NCBI RefSeq assembly: GCF_030348825.1 | Contig: NZ_JAUCES010000005.1 | Location: 1,550,001-1,614,000 of the forward strand | Direction of reading: 5' to 3' | Source: Fictibacillus sp. b24 | GTDB lineage: Bacteria; Bacillota; Bacilli; Bacillales; Fictibacillaceae | Length of the DNA: 64,000 bases | Shown: one piece after another, positions 54,896 to 63,683 of the stretch | How the letters are laid out: every line of letters begins with the position of its first letter | How positions within the stretch are numbered: position 1 is the first letter of the stretch | Notes under the pieces: model-generated | Seen by the model: the letters and a program-made list of their open reading frames with translations, nothing else | What the model was told of the DNA's origin: nothing | Databases searched by the model: none | Position numbers and translations under genes: made by a program

Positions 54896-56008
54896 GTGCA
54901 TCAAAAAGAATTTCGCATACTAGTGATTAATCCGGGCTCAACCTCTACCAAGATTGGTATATTCGACAACGAAAGGCCTGTATTTGAAAAAACGATACGT
55001 CATGAAACAGAAACAATTCATCAGTTTGAGTCTGTCATTGATCAATATTCATTTAGAAAAGAAACCATATTAGAAGCATTGGACTATGAAGGAATAAATA
55101 TTTCAAAGCTCAGCTGTGTTGTTGGCCGCGGTGGTTTATTAAGACCGATCGAAGGTGGCACATACAGCGTTAACGAACCAATGCTTCAGGATTTAAAGAC
55201 AGGTTACTCAGGTGAACATGCCTCTAACTTAGGTGGTATTCTTGCTTATGAGATAGCTGAAGGACTGAATATTCCTTCTTTCATCGTAGACCCAGTTGTT
55301 GTAGATGAAATGGATGAGATTGCGCGAATCTCAGGTGTCCCTGAAATAGAAAGAAAAAGTATATTTCATGCACTGAACCAAAAGGCTGTAGCAAGACGTG
55401 TTGCCAAGATGCTAAATAAATCTTATGAATCTCTCCGTCTAATAGTTGTACACATGGGTGGAGGTATCACAGTAGGTATCCACAAGGAAGGACGCGTGAT
55501 CGACGTAAATAATGGACTTCATGGTGAAGGGCCATTTTCACCAGAGCGCGCCGGTACCGTTCCGATTGGAGACTTAGTATCTCTTTGCTTCTCTGGTGAA
55601 TATTACGCAGATGAGGTAATGAAGAAACTTGTTGGTCAGGGCGGACTTGTTGCCTATTTAGGAACTAATGATGCAAGAACAGTAGAAGAAAAGATCGAGA
55701 ACGGTGATAAAAAAGCAGAGCTTATCTATGATGCAATGGCGTACCAAGTCGCAAAAGAAATCGGTTCCGCCAGCACTGTATTGCATGGACAAGTAGACGC
55801 GATCATTCTTACAGGCGGTCTTGCTTTTGGCAAGGAATTTGTAAAGAAGATAACAGATCGTGTTGAATGGATCTCTGACTGTATTATTCAGCCAGGGGAG
55901 AATGAGCTTCAAGCGTTAGCAGAAGGTGGCCTTCGTGTATTAAGAGATGAAGAATCAGCAAAGGTTTATCCGGGAGAAAAGACTATTGCTAGGGTGCCAC
56001 TTGATTAA
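54896..56008 (+). CDS. buk: butyrate (branched-chain fatty acid) kinase
   Basis: Buk forms ATP and free acid from acyl phosphate made by Ptb. The 370-aa acetokinase-family protein shows [15 protein letters not shown] near the N terminus, [11 protein letters not shown] near residue 186 and [13 protein letters not shown] near residue 304. It begins at GTG 54896 with TGGAGG upstream. Confidence 0.95.
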   Translation: MHQKEFRILVINPGSTSTKIGIFDNERPVFEKTIRHETETIHQFESVIDQYSFRKETILEALDYEGINISKLSCVVGRGGLLRPIEGGTYSVNEPMLQDLKTGYSGEHASNLGGILAYEIAEGLNIPSFIVDPVVVDEMDEIARISGVPEIERKSIFHALNQKAVARRVAKMLNKSYESLRLIVVHMGGGITVGIHKEGRVIDVNNGLHGEGPFSPERAGTVPIGDLVSLCFSGEYYADEVMKKLVGQGGLVAYLGTNDARTVEEKIENGDKKAELIYDAMAYQVAKEIGSASTVLHGQVDAIILTGGLAFGKEFVKKITDRVEWISDCIIQPGENELQALAEGGLRVLRDEESAKVYPGEKTIARVPLD

Positions 56009-56033
56009 CTAGCAGCAAAAGGAGATATGAGCG

Positions 56034-57455
56034 ATGTCAAAAGACTTTGATTTGGTCATATTGGGCGGAGGAACGGGCGGCTATGTTGCCGCCATCCGAG
56101 CTGCTCAATTAGGAAAAACAGTAGCAGTTGTTGAAAAAGGAAAACTTGGAGGCACTTGCTTACATAGAGGTTGTATACCTAGCAAGGCTTTGCTGAGAAG
56201 TGCTGAAGTTTATAAAACGGCTAAAAATGCTGCCAACTTTGGTGTAGAGATCGAAGGATTAGGCTTAAACTTTTCTAAAATGCAAGAGCGCAAACAATCT
56301 ATTGTAAATCAGCTACACATGGGTGTACAGAGTTTAATGAAAAAAGGCAAGATTGAAGTATACGAAGGTACCGGCAGAATTCTTGGACCATCGATTTTTT
56401 CTCCAATGCCTGGTACGATTTCTGTGGAGTTTAATGATGGAACGGAGAACGAAATTTTAATTCCGCAAAATGTAATCGTTGCCACAGGTTCAAGACCTCG
56501 TTCACTGCCAGGTTTAGAAATTGACGGTAATCATGTTATGTCAAGTGATGAAGCGCTTGAAATGGAAACATTGCCAGCATCCATCATTATTGTTGGCGGC
56601 GGTGTTATCGGAATTGAGTGGGCATCGATGCTAAATGATCTTGGTGTTGAAGTTACTGTTTTAGAGTATGCTGACCGCATTGTTCCTACGGAAGACGAAG
56701 AGATCTCGAAAGAAGCGGCACGTGTTTTAAAGAAAAAAGGAATCAAACTGGTAACAAGCGCAAAAGTACTTCCCGATACTTTAGAAAAAGGTGAAGGGGT
56801 TATGATCTCCGCGGAACATAAAGGAGAAACAAAACAGTTCAGTGCTGAGAAGATGCTTGTTTCTGTAGGACGTATGGCGAACACAGAAGGTATTGGAATT
56901 GAAAACACAATCATAAAAGTTGAAAACGGATACATTCAAACGAACGAATATTTCCAGACGGCAGAGAGTCATATTTATGCAATTGGCGATGTCATTGGCG
57001 GACTTCAGCTTGCACATGTTGCTTCACACGAAGGTATTACAGCTGTAGAGCATCTTTGCAACCTTAAACCTGAACCAATCAACTACGACAACATTTCAAA
57101 GTGTATCTATTCTAGTCCAGAAATGGCAAGTGTAGGTCTTACTGAAAAACAAGCAAAAGACCAAGGATATAACGTTAAAGTAGGAAAGTTTCCATTTAAA
57201 GCGATCGGAAAAGCTCTTGTGTATGGTGAAAGTGATGGATTCGTGAAGATCGTTGCAAATAAAGACACTGATGACCTTTTAGGTGTTCATATGATCGGTC
57301 CTCACGTAACAGATATGATTTCAGAAGCAGGATTAGCAAAAGTTCTGGATGCAACACCATGGGAGATCGCGCATACGATTCATCCGCATCCATCTCTCTC
57401 TGAAGTATATGGTGAAGCAGCATTAGCTGTTGAAGGAAAAGCGATTCATTTCTAA
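56034..57455 (+). CDS. lpdV: dihydrolipoyl dehydrogenase, bkd complex E3
   Basis: LpdV reoxidises the lipoyl group of BkdB with NAD. The 473-aa flavoprotein has the FAD-binding GGGTGGYVAAIRAAQLG at 11–27, the redox pair C42–C47 in GGTCLHRGCIPSK, the NAD-binding GGGVIGIEWASML near residue 189, and the catalytic HPHPSLSE near the C terminus. A second E3 for pyruvate dehydrogenase is expected elsewhere. Confidence 0.96.
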   Translation: MSKDFDLVILGGGTGGYVAAIRAAQLGKTVAVVEKGKLGGTCLHRGCIPSKALLRSAEVYKTAKNAANFGVEIEGLGLNFSKMQERKQSIVNQLHMGVQSLMKKGKIEVYEGTGRILGPSIFSPMPGTISVEFNDGTENEILIPQNVIVATGSRPRSLPGLEIDGNHVMSSDEALEMETLPASIIIVGGGVIGIEWASMLNDLGVEVTVLEYADRIVPTEDEEISKEAARVLKKKGIKLVTSAKVLPDTLEKGEGVMISAEHKGETKQFSAEKMLVSVGRMANTEGIGIENTIIKVENGYIQTNEYFQTAESHIYAIGDVIGGLQLAHVASHEGITAVEHLCNLKPEPINYDNISKCIYSSPEMASVGLTEKQAKDQGYNVKVGKFPFKAIGKALVYGESDGFVKIVANKDTDDLLGVHMIGPHVTDMISEAGLAKVLDATPWEIAHTIHPHPSLSEVYGEAALAVEGKAIHF

Positions 57456-57468
57456 GGAGGTAAAACAA

Positions 57469-58461
57469 ATGGCAGAAACACGTCATGAACAATTAGGTTT
57501 AACAAATGAAGATGTTATCCACATGTTTAAAACAATGCTTTTAGCTAGAAAAATAGATGAGCGTATGTGGCTTTTAAACCGTGCAGGTAAAATTCCTTTC
57601 GTTATCTCATGTCAAGGCCAGGAAGCTGCACAAGTTGGTGCTGCAATGGCGTTAGATAATGAAAAAGATTTTGTCTTGCCATACTACCGTGATATGGGTG
57701 TTGTACTTCAATTCGGTATGACAGCAAAAGATTTAATGCTATCAGGATTTGCAAAAGCTGAAGATCCAAACAGCGGAGGCCGTCAGATGCCTGGACACTT
57801 TGGTTCTAAGAAGCTTCGTATTGTAACAGGTTCTTCTCCAGTTACAACTCAAGTTCCGCATGCTGTAGGTATCGCGCTTGGCGGCAGAATGGAAGGAAAA
57901 GATCTTGTTACGTTTACTACGTTTGGTGAAGGTTCTTCTAACCAGGGAGATTTCCATGAGGGTGCTAACTTTGCTTCTGTTCATAAACTGCCTGTTATCT
58001 TTATGTGTGAGAACAATAAATATGCGATCTCAGTTCCAATTTCTAAACAACTAGCGTGTGTGAATGTTTCTGACCGTGCAATCGGTTATGGCATGCCAGG
58101 TGTAACGGTTGATGGAAATGATCCTTTAGCTGTTTATGAAGCAGTAAAAGAAGCGGCTGATCGCGGAAGACGCGGTGAAGGTCCGACATTGGTTGAAACT
58201 GTAGCTTATCGTTTAACGCCTCACTCTTCTGATGATGATGATCGTGCATACAGAACGCGTGAAGAGGTAGAAGAAGCTAAGGCAAAAGATCCAATCCATA
58301 CATTTGCTGCTTACTTGAAAGAACATGCTATTTTAACTGAGGAACTAGAAAAACAGATTTTTGACGAAATTCAAAAAGAAGTGGATGAAGCTACAGAGTA
58401 TGCAGAGAACGCAAAATACGCTGATCCTGAGAGCGCACTTCTTCATGTATACGCAGAGTAA
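57469..58461 (+). CDS. bkdAA: branched-chain 2-oxo acid dehydrogenase E1 alpha subunit
   Basis: The E1 alpha subunit binds thiamine diphosphate. The 330-aa protein has the TPP segment FGEGSSNQGDFHEGANFASV near residue 155 and the conserved YRDMGVVLQFG and RQMPGHFG motifs. I choose the ATG at 57469, with TAAGGAGG upstream, since the open frame extending to 57430 overlaps lpdV. bkdAB follows 14 nt later. Confidence 0.96.
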   Translation: MAETRHEQLGLTNEDVIHMFKTMLLARKIDERMWLLNRAGKIPFVISCQGQEAAQVGAAMALDNEKDFVLPYYRDMGVVLQFGMTAKDLMLSGFAKAEDPNSGGRQMPGHFGSKKLRIVTGSSPVTTQVPHAVGIALGGRMEGKDLVTFTTFGEGSSNQGDFHEGANFASVHKLPVIFMCENNKYAISVPISKQLACVNVSDRAIGYGMPGVTVDGNDPLAVYEAVKEAADRGRRGEGPTLVETVAYRLTPHSSDDDDRAYRTREEVEEAKAKDPIHTFAAYLKEHAILTEELEKQIFDEIQKEVDEATEYAENAKYADPESALLHVYAE

Positions 58462-58475
58462 AGGGGGAAAACGAG

Positions 58476-59459
58476 ATGCCGGTAATTTCTTATATTGATG
58501 CTGTTACTCAAGCAATTCGCGAAGAGATGCAGCGTGATAAACGGGTTTTTGTTGTAGGAGAAGATGTTGGTGTTCGCGGAGGTGTTTTCCGTGCCACGAC
58601 TGGATTGATTGAAGAATTCGGAGAACAGAGAGTAATTGATGCGCCGCTTGCAGAATCTGCAATTGCTGGAGTTGGGATCGGAGCAGCCATGTACGGTATG
58701 CGTCCAATTGCAGAAATGCAGTTTGCTGATTTTATCATGCCAGCGGTAAACCAGATTGTTTCAGAAGCAGCAAAGATCCGTTATCGTTCAAACAACGATT
58801 GGTCATGTCCGATTACGATTCGTGCTCCTTATGGCGGCGGTGTACATGGTGCTTTATATCACTCACAATCCGTTGAGGCATTGTTTGCTAATGTACCAGG
58901 TTTAAAGATTGTTATGCCATCAACGCCTTATGATGTTAAGGGACTATTAAAGGCAGCTATCCGTGATGAAGATCCTGTACTTTTCTTTGAACATAAGCGT
59001 GCTTACCGTTTAATTAAAGGTGAAGTACCAGAAGAAGAGTATGTATTACCAATCGGGAAAGCCGATGTAAAACGCGAAGGTGACGACATTACCGTTATTA
59101 CATACGGACTTTGTGTACACTTTGCTCTTCAAGCTGCTGAGAAGTTAGAAAAAGACGGAATCTCAGCTCATATTCTTGATCTTCGTACGGTATACCCGTT
59201 GGATAAAGAAGCGATTATTGAAGCAGCTTCCAAAACAGGTAAAGTGCTTCTTGTTACGGAAGACAACAAAGAAGGCAGCATCATGAGTGAAGTTTCAGCA
59301 ATCATAGCTGAAAATTGTCTGTTTGAATTAGATGCACCTGTTCAACGCCTGGCAGGTCCAGATGTACCGGCGATGCCTTATGCACCTACAATGGAAAAGC
59401 ACTTTATGGTGAATCCTGACAAAGTAGAAAAAGCCATGAGAGATCTTGCGGCATTTTAA
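58476..59459 (+). CDS. bkdAB: branched-chain 2-oxo acid dehydrogenase E1 beta subunit
   Basis: The 327-aa E1 beta subunit pairs with BkdAA as an alpha2beta2 heterotetramer. It has GEDVGVRGGVFRATTGL near residue 27, the IAGVGIGAAMYGMRPIAEMQF motif, RAPYGGGVHGALYHSQS near 117, and a transketolase C-terminal domain. AAAGGGGG precedes the start. Confidence 0.96.
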   Translation: MPVISYIDAVTQAIREEMQRDKRVFVVGEDVGVRGGVFRATTGLIEEFGEQRVIDAPLAESAIAGVGIGAAMYGMRPIAEMQFADFIMPAVNQIVSEAAKIRYRSNNDWSCPITIRAPYGGGVHGALYHSQSVEALFANVPGLKIVMPSTPYDVKGLLKAAIRDEDPVLFFEHKRAYRLIKGEVPEEEYVLPIGKADVKREGDDITVITYGLCVHFALQAAEKLEKDGISAHILDLRTVYPLDKEAIIEAASKTGKVLLVTEDNKEGSIMSEVSAIIAENCLFELDAPVQRLAGPDVPAMPYAPTMEKHFMVNPDKVEKAMRDLAAF

Positions 59460-59477
59460 CAATAGGAGGGGACTTTA

Positions 59478-60809
59478 ATGGCTAGAGAAAAAATTACAAT
59501 GCCTCAGTTAGGAGAAAGTGTAACTGAGGGCACAATCAGTAAATGGCTGGTACAGCCTGGAGATACGGTTAAAAAATACGATCCATTAGCTGAAGTTATG
59601 ACAGATAAAGTAAACGCAGAAGTTCCATCATCTTTTAGCGGGACAATCAAAGAATTAGTTGCTGGAGAAGGCGATACACTTTCAGTTGGTGAGCTGATCT
59701 GTTATATCGATACAGAAGGAGAAGGCAGCGGAGAGGCATCAGCAGCTTCATCTTCAAAAGAAGAGAAGCCTGCAGAAAAAAGTTCTGCTCCTGCCGCCCC
59801 AAGTCCGAGTGCTGCACCTGCTGCAAAAGCTGATCGTACTGCAAAAGGACGTTTTTCACCTGCAGTAGTACGAATGGCATCTGAACACGGCATTGATCTG
59901 GACCAAGTAGAGGGATCAGGACAAAGCGGAAGAATCACTCGCAAAGATCTTCAAAAAATTATTGATTCTGGCCAGATTCCTACAAAAGGTAACAAGCCAG
60001 CTACAGAGGAAGTTTCAGCATCACCTGTTTCATCTGATTCTCAAGTTACGGCTCAACCTCAACAATCAGCGCCAGCATTAAAGCCGGTAGCGATTGACAC
60101 AATGCCTGGTGATATAGAAATTCCGGTATCGGGTATTCGCAAAGCGATCGCACAAAATATGGTCCGTTCAAAGCACGAAGCACCTCATGCTTGGACAATG
60201 GTAGAAGTGGACGTAACAAACTTAGTAGAATATCGTAATTCTGTAAAAGGTGATTTTAAAACAAAAGAAGGGTACAACCTTACGTTCTTGCCTTTCTTTA
60301 TAAAGGCTGTTGTAGAATCACTAAAAGAATTCCCGCAGATCAACTCCATGTGGGCAGGAGATAAGATCATTCAGAAAAAGGACATCAACATCTCAATTGC
60401 TGTTGCAACTGATGATGCACTATATGTTCCAGTCATTAAACATGCGGACGAAAAGTCTATCAAGGGTATCGCACGCGATGTGAAAGAACTAGCTGATAAA
60501 GTAAGAACGAATAAATTAGCTGGCGATGACATGAAAGGCGGAACGTTCACCGTAAATAACACAGGCTCTTTCGGATCTGTGATGTCTACGCCGATCATCA
60601 ACTATCCGCAAGCTGCTATCCTTTCTGTAGAATCGATCGTTAAGCGCCCGGTTGTTATGAACAATGGCATGATTGCTGTACGAGATATGGTTAACCTTTG
60701 TCTTTCTCTTGATCATCGAGTTCTTGATGGTCTCGTATGCGGTCGCTTCTTAGCGGCAGTAAAAGCACGTTTAGAGAACATGACAAAAGAAAACACATCA
60801 ATTTATTAA
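59478..60809 (+). CDS. bkdB: branched-chain 2-oxo acid dehydrogenase E2 (lipoamide acyltransferase)
   Basis: BkdB is the core of the complex. The 443-aa protein has an N-terminal lipoyl domain with the acceptor lysine K44 in MTDKVNAEV, an alanine/proline/serine-rich linker (about 85–115), an E1/E3-binding domain (SPAVVRMASEHGIDL; about 119–155), a second flexible linker and a catalytic domain ending with LDHRVLDG. Lipoylation connects it to LipM at 17.3 kb. It is the last gene of the operon. Confidence 0.96.
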   Translation: MAREKITMPQLGESVTEGTISKWLVQPGDTVKKYDPLAEVMTDKVNAEVPSSFSGTIKELVAGEGDTLSVGELICYIDTEGEGSGEASAASSSKEEKPAEKSSAPAAPSPSAAPAAKADRTAKGRFSPAVVRMASEHGIDLDQVEGSGQSGRITRKDLQKIIDSGQIPTKGNKPATEEVSASPVSSDSQVTAQPQQSAPALKPVAIDTMPGDIEIPVSGIRKAIAQNMVRSKHEAPHAWTMVEVDVTNLVEYRNSVKGDFKTKEGYNLTFLPFFIKAVVESLKEFPQINSMWAGDKIIQKKDINISIAVATDDALYVPVIKHADEKSIKGIARDVKELADKVRTNKLAGDDMKGGTFTVNNTGSFGSVMSTPIINYPQAAILSVESIVKRPVVMNNGMIAVRDMVNLCLSLDHRVLDGLVCGRFLAAVKARLENMTKENTSIY

Positions 60810-60891
60810 AAAATGTGATTTTCAGGTTTATATGGGTTTTATTGCGGGTAGAGATAACTATCAACACCTCCAAACCCCATAACCCCCTAAG

Positions 60892-60927
60892 AAAAATGCC
60901 GTATATGTTACGGCATTTTTCTTTTTT
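60892..60927 (+). terminator. intrinsic terminator of the bkd operon
   Basis: AAAAATGCCGT pairs with ACGGCATTTTT around ATATGTT, followed by CTTTTTT. Confidence 0.9.
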
Positions 60928-60974
60928 ATATGTCCATAATTGAGTACAATAAGAAAGAAAGGAGCTGAATACAA

Positions 60975-61403
60975 ATGAACTTTCAATTTAATCTTTTTAA
61001 TGATGTAGTAGAGACGGCTCGTAAAGAAATGGTAGAGGCTGGCTATACGCAGCTTTTCAAACCAGAAGATGTTGAAGAAGCTTTTCGTAAAGAAGGTACA
61101 ACACTTGTCATGATCAATTCCGTATGTGGCTGTGCTGGAGGAATCGCACGCCCTTCGGCTTCATATTCGGTAAAACAAGATGTTCGCCCGGACCATCTTG
61201 TTACGGTATTTGCCGGACAAGATAAAGAGGCAACAGAGAAAGCCCGTTCTTATTTCACAGGCTATCCGCCTTCATCCCCATCATTTGCCCTATTAAAAGA
61301 TGGAGAGATTCAAATGATGGTCGAACGTCATGAGATTGAAGGCCACGAACCGATGGAAGTTGTTAATAAGTTAAGAAGTGCTTTTGAAACTTATTGTAAG
61401 TAG
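60975..61403 (+). CDS. brxB: bacilliredoxin BrxB (YqiW)
   Basis: BrxB removes bacillithiol from oxidised proteins. The 142-aa thioredoxin-fold protein has the CGC active site with C51 and C53 ([13 protein letters not shown]), and the conserved [14 protein letters not shown] segment. AAAGGAGC precedes the ATG. Its place downstream of bkdB matches B. subtilis yqiW. Confidence 0.95.
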   Translation: MNFQFNLFNDVVETARKEMVEAGYTQLFKPEDVEEAFRKEGTTLVMINSVCGCAGGIARPSASYSVKQDVRPDHLVTVFAGQDKEATEKARSYFTGYPPSSPSFALLKDGEIQMMVERHEIEGHEPMEVVNKLRSAFETYCK

Positions 61404-61416
61404 GAAGAAAGTTGTT

Positions 61417-61449
61417 AAGCTGGCTCAAATTTTGAGCCAGCTTTTTTTC
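61417..61449 (+). terminator. intrinsic terminator of brxB
   Basis: AAGCTGGCTCAAA (61417–61429) and TTTGAGCCAGCTT (61431–61443) form a perfect palindrome with almost no loop, followed by TTTTTT. Confidence 0.9.
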
Positions 61450-61490
61450 TAAGATCATAAAAATGAAGGTGAATTCTAAGATTTTGAAGG

Positions 61491-61670
61491 TTTATGAGCG
61501 TTCGTGAGGATTTACGAGCGTTCGCGGGGATTTACGAGCGTTCGCGGGGATTTACGATCGTTCGCAGAGATTTACGATCGTTCGCGGGGATTTACGAGCG
61601 TTCGTAGAGATTTACGATCGTTCGCAGGGATTTACGAGCGTTCAAGGAGATTTACGCACGCTCACGGTCT
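61491..61670 (+). repeat. tandem array, nine 20-nt units, motif TTTACGAGCGTTCGCGGGGA
   Basis: Nine contiguous units of exactly 20 nt start at 61491 and every 20 nt thereafter to 61651. The consensus is TTTACGAGCGTTCGCGGGGA. The central units are nearly identical, while the first and last have decayed. Variation is concentrated at unit positions 8 (G or T) and 15–18. The last unit supplies the stop codon and final codons of the convergent Nudix gene. No spacers are present. Confidence 0.92.
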
Positions 61671-62089
61671 TTACTAATTGCTTTTTTAACAGCCCATGCG
61701 TGAGACGAATGAAATAATATCTTTTCTGCTTTATCAAACTCCATCCACACAAGTTCATGATCTTTTTCAACGGGCATTTTTACATAATCTCCAAAGCTTC
61801 CTGTATAAAAATACCCATTATTCATTATGTATTCTCCTCGACTGCTTATAAAATATTGTTTTGCTTCACCAACCCATTGACTTACATGAAATGAATAACC
61901 AGTTTCCTCGATACATTCTCGTTTTAAACAAGTTATATGTTCTTCTCCAAGTTTTAAGCCTCCACCAGGCAGGAAGCCCTTACCATTTTGAATGATAATA
62001 GCTGTTTTCTTCTCTTCATCAAGCACAACTGCATAGACTGCATCTCGCTCTCTATAAGTCACATCAGGTATTTTATCGCCAAATTCCAT
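61652..62089 (-). CDS. Nudix hydrolase
   Basis: The 145-aa protein contains a Nudix box, G(x5)E(x7)RECxEETGY, in the stretch GLKLGEEHITC followed by LKRECIEETGYSF near residues 47–70. This motif binds magnesium for hydrolysis of nucleoside diphosphate-linked compounds. The substrate cannot be read from the sequence; MutT/NudG-like cleaning is only one option. The start has AAGGAGATC upstream. Its last codons (DRERA, stop) are encoded by the terminal unit of the 20-nt repeat array, so the C terminus may have been altered by array growth. Confidence 0.88.
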   Translation of the reverse strand: MEFGDKIPDVTYRERDAVYAVVLDEEKKTAIIIQNGKGFLPGGGLKLGEEHITCLKRECIEETGYSFHVSQWVGEAKQYFISSRGEYIMNNGYFYTGSFGDYVKMPVEKDHELVWMEFDKAEKILFHSSHAWAVKKAISKDRERA

Positions 62090-62108
62090 TCAATGATCTC
62101 CTTATCGT

Positions 62109-62183
62109 TGAATAAAAATACATTCAGAATTATTAAAATACTTAAATTAGCACTTTTGTGTGTTAATATTCATTTTAACGAAT
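62109..62183 (+). promoter_or_regulatory. possible ArgR-type operators upstream of artP
   Basis: TGAATAAAAATACATTCA (62109–62126) and TATTCATTTTAACGAATA (62166–62183) are imperfect palindromes with TGAAT/ATTCA-like half-sites, resembling the ARG box (TGAATwwwwATTCA) but with wider spacing. They are offered only as candidates for control by the argR gene at 45.4 kb. Confidence 0.35.
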
Positions 62184-62216
62184 AAATATAAACACTTTGT
62201 ACAGGGGGATCTACAA

Positions 62217-63005
62217 ATGAAACGTAATCTTTTTAGCATTTATTTTATCATAGTACTGGCAATGTTAGCTGGATGTGGTGCGGTTGAGGAAAAGAGTTCT
62301 ACAGATACAGGCAGCGAGTCATCAGAAAAAACTATAGTGATGGCTACTTCTGCTGATTATCCACCATATGAATTTGTAGAAACAGCTAAAGGCGGAGACA
62401 TCGTCGGTTTTGATATTGATGTAGCTAATCACATTGCAAAAAAATTAGGATATAAGGTTGAAATTAAAGACATGGACTTTAACGGATTGATTCCAGCATT
62501 AGACAGCGGAAAAGCTGACTTTGTAATTGCTGGTATGACGCCAAACGAAGAGCGAAAGAAAACGGTGGATTTTTCAGATGAATATTATGCAGCTCAGCAA
62601 CTAATCGTTACAAAAGATAAATCCATTCAAACCGTAGATGATCTAGAAGGCAAGAAACTAGGTGTTCAGTTAGCATCTATTCAAGAAAAAGAAGCAGATA
62701 AGCTTTTAAAGGATCACAAATTTGAAGTGGTGCAGCGAAACAAAGTAACTGAGTTGGTTCAAGAGATGAAATCAAATCGTGTAGATGCTGCGATCATTGA
62801 AGATGCTGTTGCGTATGAGTTTTTAAAGAAGAACAAAGAATTATCTTCATTTGCGCTGCCAGAGACGGATGCAGCAGGATCAGCCATTGCGTTTCCAAAA
62901 GAAAGTGAACTAACAGAGAAGTTCAACAAAGAGTTAAAGAAGATGAAAGAAGATGGCACATTGGACAAGCTTGTTGAAAAGTGGTTCGGTGTGAAAAAAC
63001 AGTAA
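62217..63005 (+). CDS. artP: arginine-type ABC transporter substrate-binding lipoprotein, ArtP
   Basis: The 262-aa protein is a family 3 solute-binding protein anchored outside the membrane. Its signal peptide ends in the lipobox LAGC with the lipidated cysteine at residue 20, followed by a serine/threonine linker and the amino acid-binding core (ADYPPYEF, GFDIDVA, IAGMTPNEERKKTVDFSDEYY). The ATG at 62217 follows AGGGGGATC. Order and similarity to YqiX suggest arginine or another polar amino acid. artQ follows. Confidence 0.9.
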   Translation: MKRNLFSIYFIIVLAMLAGCGAVEEKSSTDTGSESSEKTIVMATSADYPPYEFVETAKGGDIVGFDIDVANHIAKKLGYKVEIKDMDFNGLIPALDSGKADFVIAGMTPNEERKKTVDFSDEYYAAQQLIVTKDKSIQTVDDLEGKKLGVQLASIQEKEADKLLKDHKFEVVQRNKVTELVQEMKSNRVDAAIIEDAVAYEFLKKNKELSSFALPETDAAGSAIAFPKESELTEKFNKELKKMKEDGTLDKLVEKWFGVKKQ

Positions 63006-63023
63006 AGAAAGAGAGTGGTAGGC

Positions 63024-63683
63024 ATGAACTTGGATTTTGCCCAGCTCGTGCCTTCTATTCCGTACATTCTATACGGAATATGGGTTACGTTGCAGTTCGT
63101 TGCAGTATCGTTAGTATTTGGATTTTTGTGGGGAACAGTGCTTTCCCTTTTTAAAATAGGAAAAATTACGATTTTAAGATGGTTTGCAGATGCATACACC
63201 TCAGTGTTCAGAGGTACGCCTTTAATTCTGCAAATGCTTATCATTTATTATGCGATTCCGCAGCTGACAGGTGTGGATATTGGTGCATTTACCGCAGGGG
63301 TTCTTACATTCGGACTAAATTCAGCCGCTTATGTTTCAGAAATTATTCGTGCAGGGATTAACGCTGTTGATAAAGGTCAAAAAGAAGCGGCGATGGCGTT
63401 AGGAGTACCGTATCGCACGATGATGGTAAAAATTATACTTCCTCAAGCATTTAAGAATATTTTGCCGGCGCTTATGAACGAGTTCATCACATTGACGAAA
63501 GAATCAGCTATTGTTTCCGTTATCGGCGCGCTTGATATTATGAGACGAGCTCAGATCGTCGGTGCTAGCAATTATCGTTTTTTTGAACCGCTTTTATTAG
63601 CAGGTGTAATCTATTATCTACTAGTTATGCTGTTGACGCTCGCAGGACGTGTGTTGGAGAGGAGGCTTGCAAAAAGTGATTGA
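63024..63683 (+). CDS. artQ: arginine-type ABC transporter permease, ArtQ
   Basis: ArtQ is the 219-aa His/Glu/Gln/Arg/opine-type permease, with five membrane helices and the coupling EAA loop EAAMALGVPYRTMMVKIILPQA near residue 120. The start may be ATG 63024 or GTG 63015. It overlaps artR by 8 nt. Confidence 0.92.
   Translation: MNLDFAQLVPSIPYILYGIWVTLQFVAVSLVFGFLWGTVLSLFKIGKITILRWFADAYTSVFRGTPLILQMLIIYYAIPQLTGVDIGAFTAGVLTFGLNSAAYVSEIIRAGINAVDKGQKEAAMALGVPYRTMMVKIILPQAFKNILPALMNEFITLTKESAIVSVIGALDIMRRAQIVGASNYRFFEPLLLAGVIYYLLVMLLTLAGRVLERRLAKSD

Noticed and set aside
61491-61670. CRISPR array
   Set aside because: Units are directly contiguous at 20 nt with no unique spacers and no cas genes nearby. 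The same applies to the two 21-nt arrays.
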